This document shows positions 8,336 through 16,638 of a DNA stretch of 64,000 nt, one piece after another. Location of the stretch: assembly GCF_001427665.1 (NCBI RefSeq), contig NZ_LMHC01000027.1:110150-174149 (forward strand), in the 5' to 3' direction. The position numbers were made by a program, and so were the translations under genes. The notes beneath the pieces are model-generated. The model did not search any database, was not told where the DNA came from, and worked only from the letters and a program-made list of their open reading frames with translations. The stretch's first letter is position 1. The number at the start of each line of letters is the position of its first letter. This DNA is from Caulobacter sp. Root655. Its GTDB lineage: Bacteria; Pseudomonadota; Alphaproteobacteria; Caulobacterales; Caulobacteraceae.

Positions 8336-8390
8336 CCTCCCTCGTGCAACGGGGGAGGTGGCGCGATGCGAATACGCATCGTGACGGAGG
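8336..8390. repeat. Intergenic hairpin repeat
   Basis: CCTCCC...GGGAGG arms (8336-8358) are followed by a perfect CGATGCG-AATA-CGCATCG hairpin (8364-8381). Part of a gene-free stretch of about 240 bases (8329-8567) that also holds the long inverted repeat at 8442-8527; nothing else is seen in it. Confidence 0.5.
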
Positions 8391-8441
8391 GGGCCGCCGG
8401 GCCCTAGATTCTGTGGGCAGTTGACGATCGCGGGCCGAATT

Positions 8442-8527
8442 CCTCGTCCTTCGACAAGCTCAGGATGAGGAATTCTACTGAACCGCCCTACAAGTCGTCC
8501 TCATCCTCAGCTTGTCGAAGGACGAGG
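8442..8527. repeat. Long inverted repeat, CCTCGTCCTTCGACAAG type
   Basis: Arms 8442-8471 and 8498-8527 (30 bases each) are reverse complements with a single mismatch, separated by 26 bases. The sequence type (CGTCCTTCGA, AGGATGAGG) recurs in altered form at 13111-13224. This is a non-coding dispersed element typical of high-GC alphaproteobacterial genomes. Confidence 0.75.
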
Positions 8528-8567
8528 GCGGCCACGCGGCGTCAAACGCCTAACGATCCACGGCGCC

Positions 8568-8852
8568 TTAGGCGATTCCATCCATGAACCGCGCCATCGT
8601 CACGTCCAGCTCACTGACCCCGTCGGCGTCGTGGGTGGTCAGCACCACCTCGACCCGGTTGTAGACGTTGAACCATTCGGGATGGTGGTCGAGCTTGTCG
8701 GCCATCAGGGCCACGCGGGTCATGAAGCCGAAGGCGGCGTTGAAGTCGGCGAACTTGAAGGTCTTGCCGATCGCGTCCTTCTCGGACACGGCGGCCCAGC
8801 CTTCGAGCTGGGCGAGGGCGGCGGGCGCGCCGATCTTGGCGGGACGGGACAT
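8568..8852 (-). CDS. 4a-hydroxytetrahydrobiopterin dehydratase (PCD/DCoH family)
   Basis: A 94-aa protein matching the full length of pterin-4a-carbinolamine dehydratase, which regenerates pterin cofactor after aromatic amino acid hydroxylation. The catalytic core D55-H56-H57-P58-E59-W60 with the later H74 (LTTHD) is intact. ATG 8852 has GGAG upstream and gives the canonical family start; longer frames upstream run into the HAD gene. It is 29 bases downstream of the HAD gene on the same strand and may be cotranscribed. No phenylalanine hydroxylase gene is in the window. Confidence 0.93.
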   Translation of the reverse strand: MSRPAKIGAPAALAQLEGWAAVSEKDAIGKTFKFADFNAAFGFMTRVALMADKLDHHPEWFNVYNRVEVVLTTHDADGVSELDVTMARFMDGIA

Positions 8853-8881
8853 GGCGGCTCCTGCGGAGGGGTTTTCTCCAG

Positions 8882-9523
8882 TCAGAACGCCAAACCGGTC
8901 GCCGCCGCAAGGTCCTCGAGCGCCTGGGCCTCGGTGGAGACCTTGATGGCGGTCATGCCCAGGGCCGCCGCCGGCTTGCAGTTGACCCCCAGGTCGTCGA
9001 GATAGACGCAAGATCCGGGCGCGACCTTCAACGCCTCGCACATCATCAGGTAGATGCGCGGATCGGGCTTGCGCACCCCGACCTTGGAGCTTTCCAGCAC
9101 CACCTCGAACGCGCCGATGATCTCGGCGACGGCCGCCGCCTTCTCGGCCGAGCCCGACATGCCGGTCCCGTGGCCGGCAGCCACGTTGTTGGTGATGCAG
9201 CCGACCTTGAAACGCGCCTTGCAGGCCTTCAGCGCCGCCACGACGCGCGGCCGGATGTCGCCCGACAGCAGGGGCAGCACCTCGGCGCCGGCCAGGGGGT
9301 GGCCCAACCGGGTCGATTCTTCGAGGAACATCGCGTCGAAGCCGGCGGCGTCGATTTCCGAGCGCTCGAACAGGGCCCAGGCGTTGGTGTCGGGGTCGGT
9401 GGCGTTGACCGCGCGGATGAAGTCGGCGGGCAGGCCGCGCCGCGCCTCGAACCGCCGGAAGGCCTCGAAGGGCGAGGTGGTGAACACCCCGCCGAAGTCC
9501 CAGATCACCGCTTCGATCGCCAT
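8882..9523 (-). CDS. HAD-superfamily hydrolase
   Basis: A 213-aa HAD phosphatase/dehalogenase-like protein. Motif I appears as [10 protein letters not shown] with nucleophile D9, where the usual general-acid Asp at +2 is replaced by Gly, as in the epoxide-hydrolase N-terminal / YihX-type HAD subgroup. Motif III is near [12 protein letters not shown] and motif IV is YLDDLGVN. The start is ATG 9523 rather than the TTG at 9538. A TCAAAC-N4-GTTTGA palindrome lies eight bases before this ATG and probably controls it. Substrate unknown. Confidence 0.85.
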   Translation of the reverse strand: MAIEAVIWDFGGVFTTSPFEAFRRFEARRGLPADFIRAVNATDPDTNAWALFERSEIDAAGFDAMFLEESTRLGHPLAGAEVLPLLSGDIRPRVVAALKACKARFKVGCITNNVAAGHGTGMSGSAEKAAAVAEIIGAFEVVLESSKVGVRKPDPRIYLMMCEALKVAPGSCVYLDDLGVNCKPAAALGMTAIKVSTEAQALEDLAAATGLAF

Positions 9524-9530
9524 GGCCGCC

Positions 9531-9546
9531 TCAAACAACTGTTTGA
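9531..9546. promoter_or_regulatory. TCAAAC-N4-GTTTGA operator before the HAD gene
   Basis: Perfect 6-bp arms around AACT, just 8 bases upstream of the HAD ATG. It shares its 16-bp architecture with the site before the SDR gene at 8312-8327. The position over the leader suggests repression. Confidence 0.55.
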
Positions 9547-9653
9547 TTATACGCTAGGCGGGTCGGGCGAGCATGGCAACGCTCGCGTTGCGGGTGAAAC
9601 CGGCGGCGAACCGAACCGGCCTCTGGTTTGTTAACCCTTCTGGAGTGCCCGCC

Positions 9654-10067
9654 ATGGTCCGCCGTCGCCTCGCCGTTCTGGTCCTGATCCTCGCCGCCGG
9701 CCTGTCCGGCGGCGCCCTGGCCCATGACCGTCCGGGCCTCTATCTCGATCCCCAGCTGCTGCCGGCGGACACCCGTCCGGGCGAGTGCGTGGTCCGCCGG
9801 ATCACCGGCCCGGGCGGCGCCTATCGCTGGGAGCGTATTGAGTGCGAGGGCGGATGGAGCGACTTCGACCGTTGGGGTCATGGCCGTCAGCCTCTCGACG
9901 TCGAGGAGGGGCCGCCGCCGCGCGGCGACCGCTACAGCGGCCGCTACGACGGCCCAGCCCATGGCGGCGAGGACCATGCGGGAGGGTACTGGCCGCCCTA
10001 CGCGACCTATCGCGTGGCCGGGCGCGACGAGGCTGGCTTCCTGGTCTGGCCGGGCAAGCGGCCGTAG
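9654..10067 (+). CDS. Secreted protein of unknown function
   Basis: A 137-aa protein with a clear Sec signal peptide (MVRRRLAVLVLILAAGLSGG, cleavage near ALA-HD). The mature part is rich in Gly, Arg, Asp and Tyr, with two cysteines (about residues 46 and 63), and has no recognised domain. The ATG at 9654 has GGAG eight bases upstream; a longer frame starting at 9573 lacks a ribosome-binding site and would bury the signal peptide. Single gene. Confidence 0.65.
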   Translation: MVRRRLAVLVLILAAGLSGGALAHDRPGLYLDPQLLPADTRPGECVVRRITGPGGAYRWERIECEGGWSDFDRWGHGRQPLDVEEGPPPRGDRYSGRYDGPAHGGEDHAGGYWPPYATYRVAGRDEAGFLVWPGKRP

Positions 10068-10149
10068 AGCGTTTTCGAGCAAGTTTTTGGCCTGGAGATT
10101 GCGGCGAGCGGGGGCTTACGCATCAAATCGGGACGGGGGGACTACCAGC

Positions 10150-10254
10150 ATGCGATCGCCCAATGGGCCACTTTTCAAGATCTATGAAATCGTCGCCATC
10201 GTGGCCTTTGTGCTGGCGGCGGCGGCCGTCGGCAGCCTGAGGCTCGTCTACTAG
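10150..10254 (+). CDS. 34-aa single-span membrane microprotein
   Basis: A short frame starting MRSPNGPLFKIYEI and ending LRLVY. Residues 12-28 (YEIVAIVAFVLAAAAVG) form one strongly hydrophobic segment, and basic residues flank both ends. A G-rich run (GGGGGG, 10135-10140) precedes the ATG by nine bases. It is the only frame in the 370-base gap before the AsmA-like gene with protein-like features. Whether it is expressed is unknown. Confidence 0.45.
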   Translation: MRSPNGPLFKIYEIVAIVAFVLAAAAVGSLRLVY

Positions 10255-10434
10255 AGCCTTCGTCGGAGTGAGCGGAAGTGTGAGCCGGGTTGAACAACGA
10301 ATGCCCAACCGGTCGACCGGGTTCGGAACATAGGGACCCCATCCGCGCGTTGTGGATGGGTACCTGGAGGTTCCATCCTGTCGCCGCAGCCGCCAACGTC
10401 AGCACTCGCCGCCGCGCCCTGGCATCGCAGGGCC

Positions 10435-12480
10435 GTGACGCACTGGCGCGGCCTGCCGCCCAGCGCGCGCAGGGGGATGATCGGCGCCACGCTGCTGTTC
10501 GCGGCGATCATCGTCTTTCTGGTCGTCTTCGACTGGAACTGGTTCCGCGGACCGGTGGGCCGTCTGGCCTCGGTGCGTCTGAACCGCGAGGTGGTGATCG
10601 CCGGCGACCTGAGGGTTCATCCCTGGTCGTTGTCGCCCGGCGCCGAGGCCTATGGCGTCCGCATCGCCCAACCCGACTGGGTGTCCAAGACCGGCGACCC
10701 CAAGGCCGGCGAGGGCGCCGGCAAGCCCATGGCGACGGTCGACCGCATCTCGGTGCGGATCAAGGCGCCGCCCCTGCTCAAGGGCGAGGTGGTCCTGCCG
10801 CTGCTGATCGTCGACAAGCCCGACGTGCGCCTGCTGCGCGAGGCCTCGGGTCGCGCCAACTGGGTGTTCGGCGATCCCAAGGCGCCGCCAAGGCCGCTGA
10901 AGCTGCCGGCCATCCAGCACTTCGTGATCAATGACGGCGCGCTGCGCTACGAGGATCGGCGGCGCGACGTCTTCTTCCTCGGCACGGTCAGTTCCAACGA
11001 GCACGCCACCGGCGACGGGCGGGGCAGGTTCGTGCTGGAGGGCAAGGGCCAACTGAACCGCGCGCCGTTCACCGCCGTCGTCACCGGCGGCCCGCTGCTG
11101 AACATCTCGCCGCGCCGGCCCTATCCGTTCGACGCCCGGGTCGAGGCCGGCTCGACCCGGGTTCTGGCCAAGGGCCAGGTCACCAAGCCGTTCGACCTTG
11201 GCCGCTTCGACGCCCAGGTGACCGTCTCGGGCGCCGACCTGAACCGCCTCTACACCCTGACCGGCCTGGCCTTGCCCAACACCCCGCCCTACCGGATTAA
11301 CGGCCACCTGACCCGCGAGGGCCAGCGTTTCGACTTCCGGAAACTGACCGGCCGGGTCGGCGACAGCGACGTTTCAGGCGACCTGTTCGTACTGATGGGG
11401 CGCGAGCGGCCCTATCTCGAGGCCGACCTGCAGTCACGCCGCCTCGACTTCGACGACATGGGCAGCCTGGTCGGCGCGGCCCCGGCCACCGGGCGCGGCG
11501 AGACCGCCTCGGCTGGCCAGAAGATCGAGGCCGTTCAGCGCGACGCCACCCAGCGCCTGCTGCCCGACGCCACCCTGCAGGTCGAACGGGTGCGGGCCAT
11601 GGACGCCAAGGTCCAGTACCGCGCCCTGGCGGTCAACGCCCCCAACCTGCCGCTGAAGAAGGTGCGCGTGGACCTGACGCTCGACAAGGGCGTGCTGATC
11701 CTGGACCCGATCGCCTTCACCTTCTCGCGCGGCGACCTGGCCGGAAAGGTGCGGCTGGACGCCAACCCCAAGGTTCCGCGCACCGACCTCGACCTGCGCC
11801 TGACCAACGCCAAGCTGGAGGACTTCATCCCGATCCGCAGCGGCGGCCAGCCGGCGATCGAGGGCGGGGTGATGGCGCGCGCCAGGCTGACCGGCTACGG
11901 CAATTCGATGCACCGGGCCGCCTCCAGCGCCAACGGCCAGGTGACGATCGTCTCGCCCAAGGGCGAGATCCGCCAGGCCTTCGCCGAACTGCTGGGCGTC
12001 AACGCCTCCAAGGGCCTGATCCTGCTGCTCAGCAAGGACAACCGCCAGACCAGCGTCCGCTGCGCCGTGGCCGACTTCAGCGTCAGGGATGGGGTGATGC
12101 GCGCCAACCGGATCGTCGCCGACACCGGGGTGGTGCTGGCCAAGGGCAAGGGATCGATCGATCTCCAGAATGAGAAGCTGGATCTGCGGATCGAGGGCGA
12201 CAGCAAGAAGCCGCGCCTGGTGCGGCTGTTCATCCCGATCACCATCAGGGGGCCGCTCCTGGCGCCGAAGGTCGGGCTCGACACCGGCTCCGCAGTGGCC
12301 CAGGGCGGGGTGGCCGTGGCGCTGGGGACGCTGCTCTCGCCCCTGGCCGCCATCCTGCCGTTCGTCACCGGCGGCGAGGCCAAGAACGCCGACTGCGCCA
12401 GCCTGATCGCCGAGGCGCGCGGCGACGGCGCCCCGGTCAAGGTCGCCCAGACCACGCCGGCCAAGGTGAAGAAGAAATAG
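10435..12480 (+). CDS. AsmA-family envelope protein
   Basis: A 681-aa protein with an N-terminal membrane anchor (GATLLFAAIIVFLVVF, residues 17-32) and the AsmA signature: LNREVVIAGDLRVHPWSLSP in the N-terminal domain and the C-terminal AsmA region with KGLILLLSKDN and GKGSIDLQNEKLDLRIEG. AsmA-like proteins are periplasmic beta-groove proteins linked to phospholipid transport and outer-membrane homeostasis. The start is uncertain: GTG 10435 gives a typical N-terminus, but GGAGG at 10366-10370 precedes an in-frame CTG at 10378. A terminal lysine-rich KVKKK tail is present. Confidence 0.88.
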   Translation: MTHWRGLPPSARRGMIGATLLFAAIIVFLVVFDWNWFRGPVGRLASVRLNREVVIAGDLRVHPWSLSPGAEAYGVRIAQPDWVSKTGDPKAGEGAGKPMATVDRISVRIKAPPLLKGEVVLPLLIVDKPDVRLLREASGRANWVFGDPKAPPRPLKLPAIQHFVINDGALRYEDRRRDVFFLGTVSSNEHATGDGRGRFVLEGKGQLNRAPFTAVVTGGPLLNISPRRPYPFDARVEAGSTRVLAKGQVTKPFDLGRFDAQVTVSGADLNRLYTLTGLALPNTPPYRINGHLTREGQRFDFRKLTGRVGDSDVSGDLFVLMGRERPYLEADLQSRRLDFDDMGSLVGAAPATGRGETASAGQKIEAVQRDATQRLLPDATLQVERVRAMDAKVQYRALAVNAPNLPLKKVRVDLTLDKGVLILDPIAFTFSRGDLAGKVRLDANPKVPRTDLDLRLTNAKLEDFIPIRSGGQPAIEGGVMARARLTGYGNSMHRAASSANGQVTIVSPKGEIRQAFAELLGVNASKGLILLLSKDNRQTSVRCAVADFSVRDGVMRANRIVADTGVVLAKGKGSIDLQNEKLDLRIEGDSKKPRLVRLFIPITIRGPLLAPKVGLDTGSAVAQGGVAVALGTLLSPLAAILPFVTGGEAKNADCASLIAEARGDGAPVKVAQTTPAKVKKK

Positions 12481-12828
12481 GTTTTCCCCCCAACGGTCGT
12501 CATCCCCCGACGAGTTCGGGGGACCCAGGCGGCGTTGCCGTGGAGACACAGGCCGGCTCGGCTTGGGTCCCCCGCATAAAGCGGGGGATGACGGACGAGA
12601 GCGATGCGCTAAACTTGCTCCGTCATCTCTCCAACGGTGGTTTTATGTCCGAGATTGTGTGTGAGGCCCGGGCCTAAGGCTCCGAACCTCGGTTCGTAAG
12701 TCGATCAGGCCCCGATCCGTCCGCGTGCCGCGCCCGGACGCGCCTTTGGTGTGTCCAGACTTGAGGGCCGGAGCCTCGTAGAGGCTCCAGAGCGCGCGTT
12801 CCCACGCCTCGATCCTCGGACCATTTCC
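12481..12828. other. Intergenic region with hairpins upstream of the UPF0386 gene
   Basis: A 348-base stretch with no convincing gene. It contains a dispersed repeat (12497-12595) and, nearer the UPF0386 start, a perfect GGAGCCTC-GTA-GAGGCTCC hairpin (12770-12788) and a smaller CCGAAC-CT-CGGTTCG fold near 12690. The hairpin 41 bases upstream of the TTG start could be a leader structure, but no riboswitch class is recognised. Confidence 0.4.
12497..12595. repeat. Dispersed inverted repeat, GTCATCCC...GGGACCCAGG type
   Basis: The left half starts TCGTCATCCCCCGA with an internal CCCCCGA-CGAG-TTCGGGGG hairpin, then GACCCAGGC. The right half mirrors it: GCTTGGGTCCCCCGC, then GCGGGGGATGACGGA. The same ATCCC/GGACCCAG architecture recurs at 28038-28152 and 31052-31142, so it is a repeat family of this genome. 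Confidence 0.7.
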
Positions 12829-13104
12829 TTGAACATTTCCAAGCCGCAGCAACGCACGCTGCACGCGCTGGCGCAGGGCGCCCGCATCGAACTCCTGCGC
12901 GACGACCACGGCCGCGTCGTCGGCGTCGACTGCCTCACTCGCGAGGGCTGGCGCCTGTCCGATTGCAGCCTGAGCGTCTTCAAGGCCCTGAAGAAGCGCC
13001 GGTTCATCGCCAGTTCCGGCGGCGCGCCTTACCGCATTACCCGGGCGGGGGCGGTCAACCTGCGCTCCCAGCTCGACAACCGGGTGACCGCGCGCGGCTG
13101 GTAG
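12829..13104 (+). CDS. UPF0386 (YjhX toxin-like) protein
   Basis: A 91-aa protein beginning (L/M)[16 protein letters not shown], the diagnostic start of the UPF0386/YjhX family, and continuing through [12 protein letters not shown] to [10 protein letters not shown]. The start is therefore the TTG at 12829; an upstream ATG at 12751 would add 26 residues not found in the family. E. coli YjhX is regarded as the toxin of the YjhX-YjhQ pair, but no acetyltransferase antitoxin-like gene lies beside it here, so a toxin role is doubtful. Probably a small winged-helix-like protein. Confidence 0.85.
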   Translation: MNISKPQQRTLHALAQGARIELLRDDHGRVVGVDCLTREGWRLSDCSLSVFKALKKRRFIASSGGAPYRITRAGAVNLRSQLDNRVTARGW

Positions 13105-13110
13105 CGTCCT

Positions 13111-13224
13111 GCGTCCTTCGAGGCCCTCCGTTGGAGGGCGCCTCAGGATGAGGAGCGTTGTGCTGTTTTCCTCATCCTGAGGTGCGCACCCCGGACTTGA
13201 TCCGGGGGAAGCCTCGAAGGACGC
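13111..13224. repeat. Dispersed inverted repeat, GCGTCCTTCGAGGC type
   Basis: Outer arms GCGTCCTTCGAGGC (13111-13124) and GCCTCGAAGGACGC (13211-13224) match perfectly. Inner arms CCTCAGGATGAGG and CCTCATCCTGAGG form a second stem. Related in motif to the element at 8442-8527. It fills the space between the UPF0386 and ybaK genes. Confidence 0.7.
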
Positions 13225-13272
13225 AAGGCGCTCGCCGAAAGCAGCCCGGCAATGCATGCTGTCTAGAGCGCC

Positions 13273-13752
13273 TCAGGACGCGGTCGAGACCTCGGCGGCC
13301 ACGGCCTTGAGCACGGCCACGGCCGCGTTCGGGTCCAGCCGCACCTGCAGGCCGCGCTGGCCGCCGTTGATATAGACATAGGGCTGCGCCAGGGCGTCGG
13401 CCTCGATCACCACCGGCAGCGGCTTGCGCTGGCCGAACGGGCTGATGCCGCCGACCTTGTAGCCGCTGATCCGTTCGGCGTCGGCGGGCTTCATCATCGT
13501 CGCCGACTTGCCGCCGACCGCCGCCGCCAGCCGCTTCATCGCGACCTCGCGGTCCGAGGGCGCGACCACCAGCACCGGCTTGCCGTCGACCAGCGCCATC
13601 AGGGTCTTGAGCACCCGGCCGGGGTCCTCGCCCAGCGCTTCCGCCGCCGCGAGGCCGATGCTCGCCGCGTCGGGGTCATAGTCGTAGGCGTGGACCGTGA
13701 AATCGACCCCGGCCTTGGTCAGGGCGAGCGTCGCGGGCGTGGTGCGGGACAT
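13273..13752 (-). CDS. ybaK: Cys-tRNA(Pro)/aminoacyl-tRNA deacylase YbaK
   Basis: A 159-aa YbaK/EbsC-family deacylase, full length, which hydrolyses mischarged Cys-tRNA(Pro). Family features are the LGEDPGRVLKTLMALVDGKPVLVVAP strand region, the catalytic lysine region (RVLKTL) and the GGISPFGQRKPLPVVIE loop characteristic of YbaK. Single gene on the minus strand, 46 bases downstream of the GH3 stop. Confidence 0.93.
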   Translation of the reverse strand: MSRTTPATLALTKAGVDFTVHAYDYDPDAASIGLAAAEALGEDPGRVLKTLMALVDGKPVLVVAPSDREVAMKRLAAAVGGKSATMMKPADAERISGYKVGGISPFGQRKPLPVVIEADALAQPYVYINGGQRGLQVRLDPNAAVAVLKAVAAEVSTAS

Positions 13753-13798
13753 GGCTCACTATAGCCAGGCCCGCACCGGTTCGTCACTTCGGCCGTTC

Positions 13799-16267
13799 CT
13801 ATCGGGGACAGACCGCGTCGCCCTCGTTGGACGCCAACTTCACCTCGGCGACCGACAGGGCGAACGGCCCATCCGTGCCGACCACGAACGGCGCGGTGAC
13901 GTGGTCCATCTTGGCGCCCGCCGCCTGGAAGCAGGACAGCTTGATCTTGACGCTGCGCCACTCAGGTCCGGCGGACATCACCATCAGCGGCGTGACGTCC
14001 AGCGTTCCGCCGCAGGCGGCGGCGTCGCTGCAGCCGATGCTCATCGTCACCGGCTTGGCGGGGCCGGCGTCGACGCGATAGCGGACCTGGACCGCCATGT
14101 CCCCCGTCGTCTGCCGCGACAGGTCGACCGGCGGTCCATGGATGGCCAGCATGCCCTGACCGGTCCAGACGGCCTGGCGGGCGTTCTCCTGCGCTCCGGC
14201 GTCGATGGCCTTGACGCTGCCCGAGCCCTGGAAATCGATCATCCACGGGGCTGGGGCACGACCGGCGACGAAGTAGCGGTCGACGCTGCCGGCGGTCGCC
14301 ACCTGGCCCGGATCCTCCGGCAAGGCCGCGACCTTGCCGCCGTGGGCGTAGGACAGGCCGTAGCCATAGGCGAACTGCGGGTCATAGCCCGGCTGGCCGC
14401 GGTTCAGCGGGCCCTGGTCGGCGCGCTTGGGCCAGGAGAAGCCCAGCTTGCCCTGGAAGTCGCGCCTGGGCTTGCCGTCCTTGCCGGCCACCAGCACGTC
14501 GGCCACCCCGCCGCCCTCGCTGCCCGGCAGCCAGGCGGCGACGAAGGCGTCCGAGGCGTTGATCTCGGGATTGGTCCACAGCGGCCGGCCCGACAGAAAC
14601 ACCGAGACGACGGGGATGCCCTGGGCCTTGAGCGCCTTGAGCAGGGCCAGGTCGGTCTTGTCGGCCAGCTGGTAGCCCAGGTTGGCGACGTCGCCCTGGA
14701 ACTCGGCATAGGGGTCCTCGCCGAACACCACGATGGCGACGTCCGGCCGGGTCTTGAACTTGCCGTCCGGCGCCAGCTCGGCCTGGCCGCCGCTGGCCGC
14801 CACCGCCTCCGACAGGCCGGCCCAGATCGACTGGCCATGCGGGAAGTCGCTGTTCTTGTTGCCGGTCCCCTGCCAGGTCAGGGTCCAGCCGCCGGCCGCC
14901 TTGCCGATGTCGTCGGCGGCTCCGGCCACCAGCACCCGGGCGCCGGGCTTGATCGGCAGCACGCCCTGGTTCTTCAGCAGCACCAGCGACTTGGCCACCG
15001 CCTCGCGGGCCAGGGCGCGGTGGTCGGGGGCGCCGAGACGGTCGAACCGGCCCTGCGTCGTCGGGGCGACCCGTTCGAACAGCCCGGCCTTGACCTTGAC
15101 CCGCAGGATGCGGCGCACGGCGTCGTCCAGCCGCGCCATCGGGATCTCGCCCGACTTCACCTGGGCCAGGGTGCTGACATAGAGCGGCTTCCAGCTGTCG
15201 GGCGCCATGTACATGTCCAGGCCGGCGTTCATCGCCTGCGGGCAACTGGCGTTGGTGCAATCCGAAAGCTGTCCGTGGGCGTTCCAGTCGCTGACCACGA
15301 AACCCTCGAAGCCCATCCGGCCCTTCAAGACGTCGGTGATCAGGCTCTTGTTGCCGGTGATCTTCTGGCCGTTCCAGCTGGAGAACGAGGCCATGACCGT
15401 CAGGATGCCGGCGTCGATGCTGGGCGGGTAGCCCTGGGCGTGGACCCGGATCAGCTCTTCTTCCGGAATCCGCGCGTCGCCCTGGTCACGGCCGCCTTCC
15501 GTGCCGCCGTCGGCCAGGAAGTGCTTGGCCGAGCCGGCGATATGACCGCTGCCCAGGGTCTGGCCGGCCTTCAGTTCGCCCTGCAGGCCCAGGGTCATCG
15601 GACCGGCATAGGACTTCACGACCTCGGGGTCCTCGGCATAGCCCTCGTAGCTGCGACCCCAGCGGTCGTCGCGCGGCACGGCCACCGTGGGACCGAAGGT
15701 CCAGTCGCCGCCGACCGCCGCCACCTCCTCGGCCGTGGCGACGCCGATGCGGCGGATCAGGTCGGGGTCGCGGGCCGCGCCCAGGCCGATATTGTGCGGG
15801 AAGATGGTCGCGCCGACGATGTTGTTGTGACCGTGCACGGCGTCGATGCCGAACAGGAGGGGGATCGGCGTGTGGCCAGGCCGCGCCGCCAGCGACTCCG
15901 CGCGATAGGCGTCGATCAGGTCGGTCCAGGCTTTGGGCGGCGCGCGATCGTCGCCGCCGGGCGCCGAGTTGCCGCCGGCCAGGATCGAGCCCAACGGATA
16001 GGTCCGAAGGTCTTCCGGCGTCATCGAGGCGATGTCGCCCTGGATGGTCTGGCCGACCTTTTCCTCCAATGTCATCTTGCTCATCAGGTCACGGACGAAA
16101 GCCTCGGTCCTGGCGTCGGTGATCGCCGCCGGGCTGTGGGCCTGGGGCCAGCGAGCGGGCGTGGCCACGGGCGAGGCGGTCTGGGCCGAGGCCGCGACCC
16201 CAGCCAGGGCGGTCGAGGCCGCGAGGGTCACAAGCAGGACGCGACGGAGCGGACGGCGGACGATCAT
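13799..16267 (-). CDS. Glycoside hydrolase family 3 beta-glucosidase, secreted
   Basis: An 822-aa exported enzyme. Residues 1-28 are a Sec signal peptide (cleavage near ASA-QT). The GH3 N-terminal barrel carries R204, K248-H249 (SAKHFLADGGT) and the nucleophile D327 in FVVSDW. The GH3 C-terminal domain spans roughly 420-640. A terminal beta-sandwich of about 180 residues resembles the ExoP-type carbohydrate-binding extension. It probably removes glucose or a related sugar from beta-linked oligosaccharides in the periplasm. GAAGG precedes the ATG. It is last in the glycan locus, but a terminator and an operator lie in its leader. Confidence 0.93.
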   Translation of the reverse strand: MIVRRPLRRVLLVTLAASTALAGVAASAQTASPVATPARWPQAHSPAAITDARTEAFVRDLMSKMTLEEKVGQTIQGDIASMTPEDLRTYPLGSILAGGNSAPGGDDRAPPKAWTDLIDAYRAESLAARPGHTPIPLLFGIDAVHGHNNIVGATIFPHNIGLGAARDPDLIRRIGVATAEEVAAVGGDWTFGPTVAVPRDDRWGRSYEGYAEDPEVVKSYAGPMTLGLQGELKAGQTLGSGHIAGSAKHFLADGGTEGGRDQGDARIPEEELIRVHAQGYPPSIDAGILTVMASFSSWNGQKITGNKSLITDVLKGRMGFEGFVVSDWNAHGQLSDCTNASCPQAMNAGLDMYMAPDSWKPLYVSTLAQVKSGEIPMARLDDAVRRILRVKVKAGLFERVAPTTQGRFDRLGAPDHRALAREAVAKSLVLLKNQGVLPIKPGARVLVAGAADDIGKAAGGWTLTWQGTGNKNSDFPHGQSIWAGLSEAVAASGGQAELAPDGKFKTRPDVAIVVFGEDPYAEFQGDVANLGYQLADKTDLALLKALKAQGIPVVSVFLSGRPLWTNPEINASDAFVAAWLPGSEGGGVADVLVAGKDGKPRRDFQGKLGFSWPKRADQGPLNRGQPGYDPQFAYGYGLSYAHGGKVAALPEDPGQVATAGSVDRYFVAGRAPAPWMIDFQGSGSVKAIDAGAQENARQAVWTGQGMLAIHGPPVDLSRQTTGDMAVQVRYRVDAGPAKPVTMSIGCSDAAACGGTLDVTPLMVMSAGPEWRSVKIKLSCFQAAGAKMDHVTAPFVVGTDGPFALSVAEVKLASNEGDAVCPR

Positions 16268-16310
16268 TCAACACCTTCGAGAGAGCAGCGCGACGGTCAG
16301 CGCCGTGGCG

Positions 16311-16348
16311 AAAAAATCGGCGCGGCGAGGAGAACTTCGCCGCGCCGA
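16311..16348 (-). terminator. Intrinsic terminator between halogenase and GH3 genes
   Basis: On the minus strand, TCGGCGCGGCGA (16348-16337), an 8-base loop, and TCGCCGCGCCGA (16328-16317) form a perfect 12-bp stem followed directly by six T residues (16316-16311). This is the cleanest intrinsic terminator in the window. It lies 44 bases before the GH3 ATG and downstream of the operator at 16572, so it either ends the TonB receptor-halogenase transcript or acts as an attenuator in the GH3 leader. Confidence 0.85.
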
Positions 16349-16571
16349 AGGTTGGAGAGCCCCCGATGACAAGGGGTCCAGCCGCTTGCCCGCCGAGATC
16401 GGCCGGACAGGCGTCATCCCCGCCGAGTGGCGGCGCTGGAGCGGGATGAAAGTCGATCCTGAACGCGCCCGCGACGCGCCATGCGGGCGCGACACGGGAG
16501 GCGTGAGTGGTTTCCTTCCCTGTTCGACGGGGCCTCTCGGTCCTCTCGTTGCGTAAAGCTCATCACACGTT

Positions 16572-16583
16572 GACAGCGCTGTC
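16572..16583. promoter_or_regulatory. LacI-type operator upstream of the GH3 gene
   Basis: GACAGCGCTGTC is a perfect 12-bp palindrome with the central CG typical of LacI-family sites. It lies 305 bases upstream of the GH3 start and just past the halogenase 3' end (16639). An identical palindrome overlaps the TonB-receptor promoter at 21323-21334. No LacI-family gene is in the window. Confidence 0.7.
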
Positions 16584-16638
16584 CATTTAAAAGGTACCGG
16601 TATCTTCGGGCGAGGTGAATTCGGCGCTTCCTTTGGGA

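Noticed and set aside
12829-13104. YjhX toxin of a toxin-antitoxin pair
   Set aside because: The family match is clear but no YjhQ-like acetyltransferase lies beside it, so a TA assignment is not supported.
13697-16369. 890-codon open frame antisense to the GH3 gene
   Set aside because: Same GC-bias artefact; it spans the GH3 start and terminator and has no recognisable protein features.
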